Source: Nitrospirota bacterium
GTDB lineage: Bacteria > Nitrospirota > Nitrospiria > Nitrospirales > Nitrospiraceae
Assembly (NCBI GenBank): GCA_016235225.1
Contig: JACRLS010000031.1
Coordinates: 1-14,186 of the forward strand
Direction: 5' to 3'
DNA length: 14,186 nt
The position numbers and the translations under genes are program-made. A model generated the notes under the pieces. The model saw nothing but the letters and a program-made list of their open reading frames with translations. It searched no databases and had not been told where the DNA came from. Within the stretch, counting starts at the first letter, position 1. Each line of letters starts with the position of its first letter. This document shows, in pieces, positions 14,186 to 14,186 of the stretch.

Positions 14186-14186
14186 G

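Overview
The window is GC-rich, AT-poor bacterial chromosome. The gene types and the spacer DNA (heptamer-like word arrays such as GTTCAC, GGTCATTGG, CAACCT and GTCACGC around gene ends) look to me like Nitrospira or a near relative in the Nitrospirota. That attribution comes from memory of sequence style, not from a marker gene, and is moderate at best.

Layout. (1) 3-5227, plus strand: an efflux locus made of the 3' part of a TetR regulator, a periplasmic adaptor (membrane fusion protein), and an RND inner-membrane pump. The pump frame is broken near 3580, so it reads as two pieces. No outer-membrane factor is in the window. (2) 5222-5790: a small SCP2-type lipid-carrier remnant on the minus strand, convergent with the pump, and a small plus-strand protein with a CxxC...CxxC zinc-ribbon pattern. 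(3) 5996-7729, minus strand: a full-length IS1634-type transposase whose expected catalytic glutamate reads as alanine, with an AT-rich leader to about 7800. (4) 7801-8306: about 500 bp without a gene, packed with repeats: a perfect 12-bp hairpin, a two-copy direct repeat, a 28-bp-arm inverted repeat of CAACCT-like words, and two interleaved inverted repeats that could form a pseudoknot. (5) 8307-13019, all minus strand: a secreted 15-repeat TPR protein, a membrane protein with a C-terminal DUF2914 domain, an unrecognised 353-residue soluble protein directly upstream of it (stop and start codons abut), and a small three-helix membrane protein with a zinc ribbon. A large imperfect palindrome of GGTCA(T/C)TGG words lies between the last two. 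(6) 13143-14186: a HepT/MntA (HEPN/nucleotidyltransferase, type VII) toxin-antitoxin pair on the plus strand, followed convergently by the C-terminal 60 residues of a HicB-type antitoxin running off the right edge.

How the genes work together. TetR, adaptor and pump would form a drug or metabolite export unit under local repression, if the pump break is not a sequencing error. MntA would inactivate the HepT RNase by AMPylating it. The DUF2914 protein and its unrecognised partner are probably made from one message. I found no CRISPR array, tRNA or rRNA. No clearly new multi-gene system is present. The least explained parts are the 7801-8306 repeat block and the 10241-12451 gene pair.
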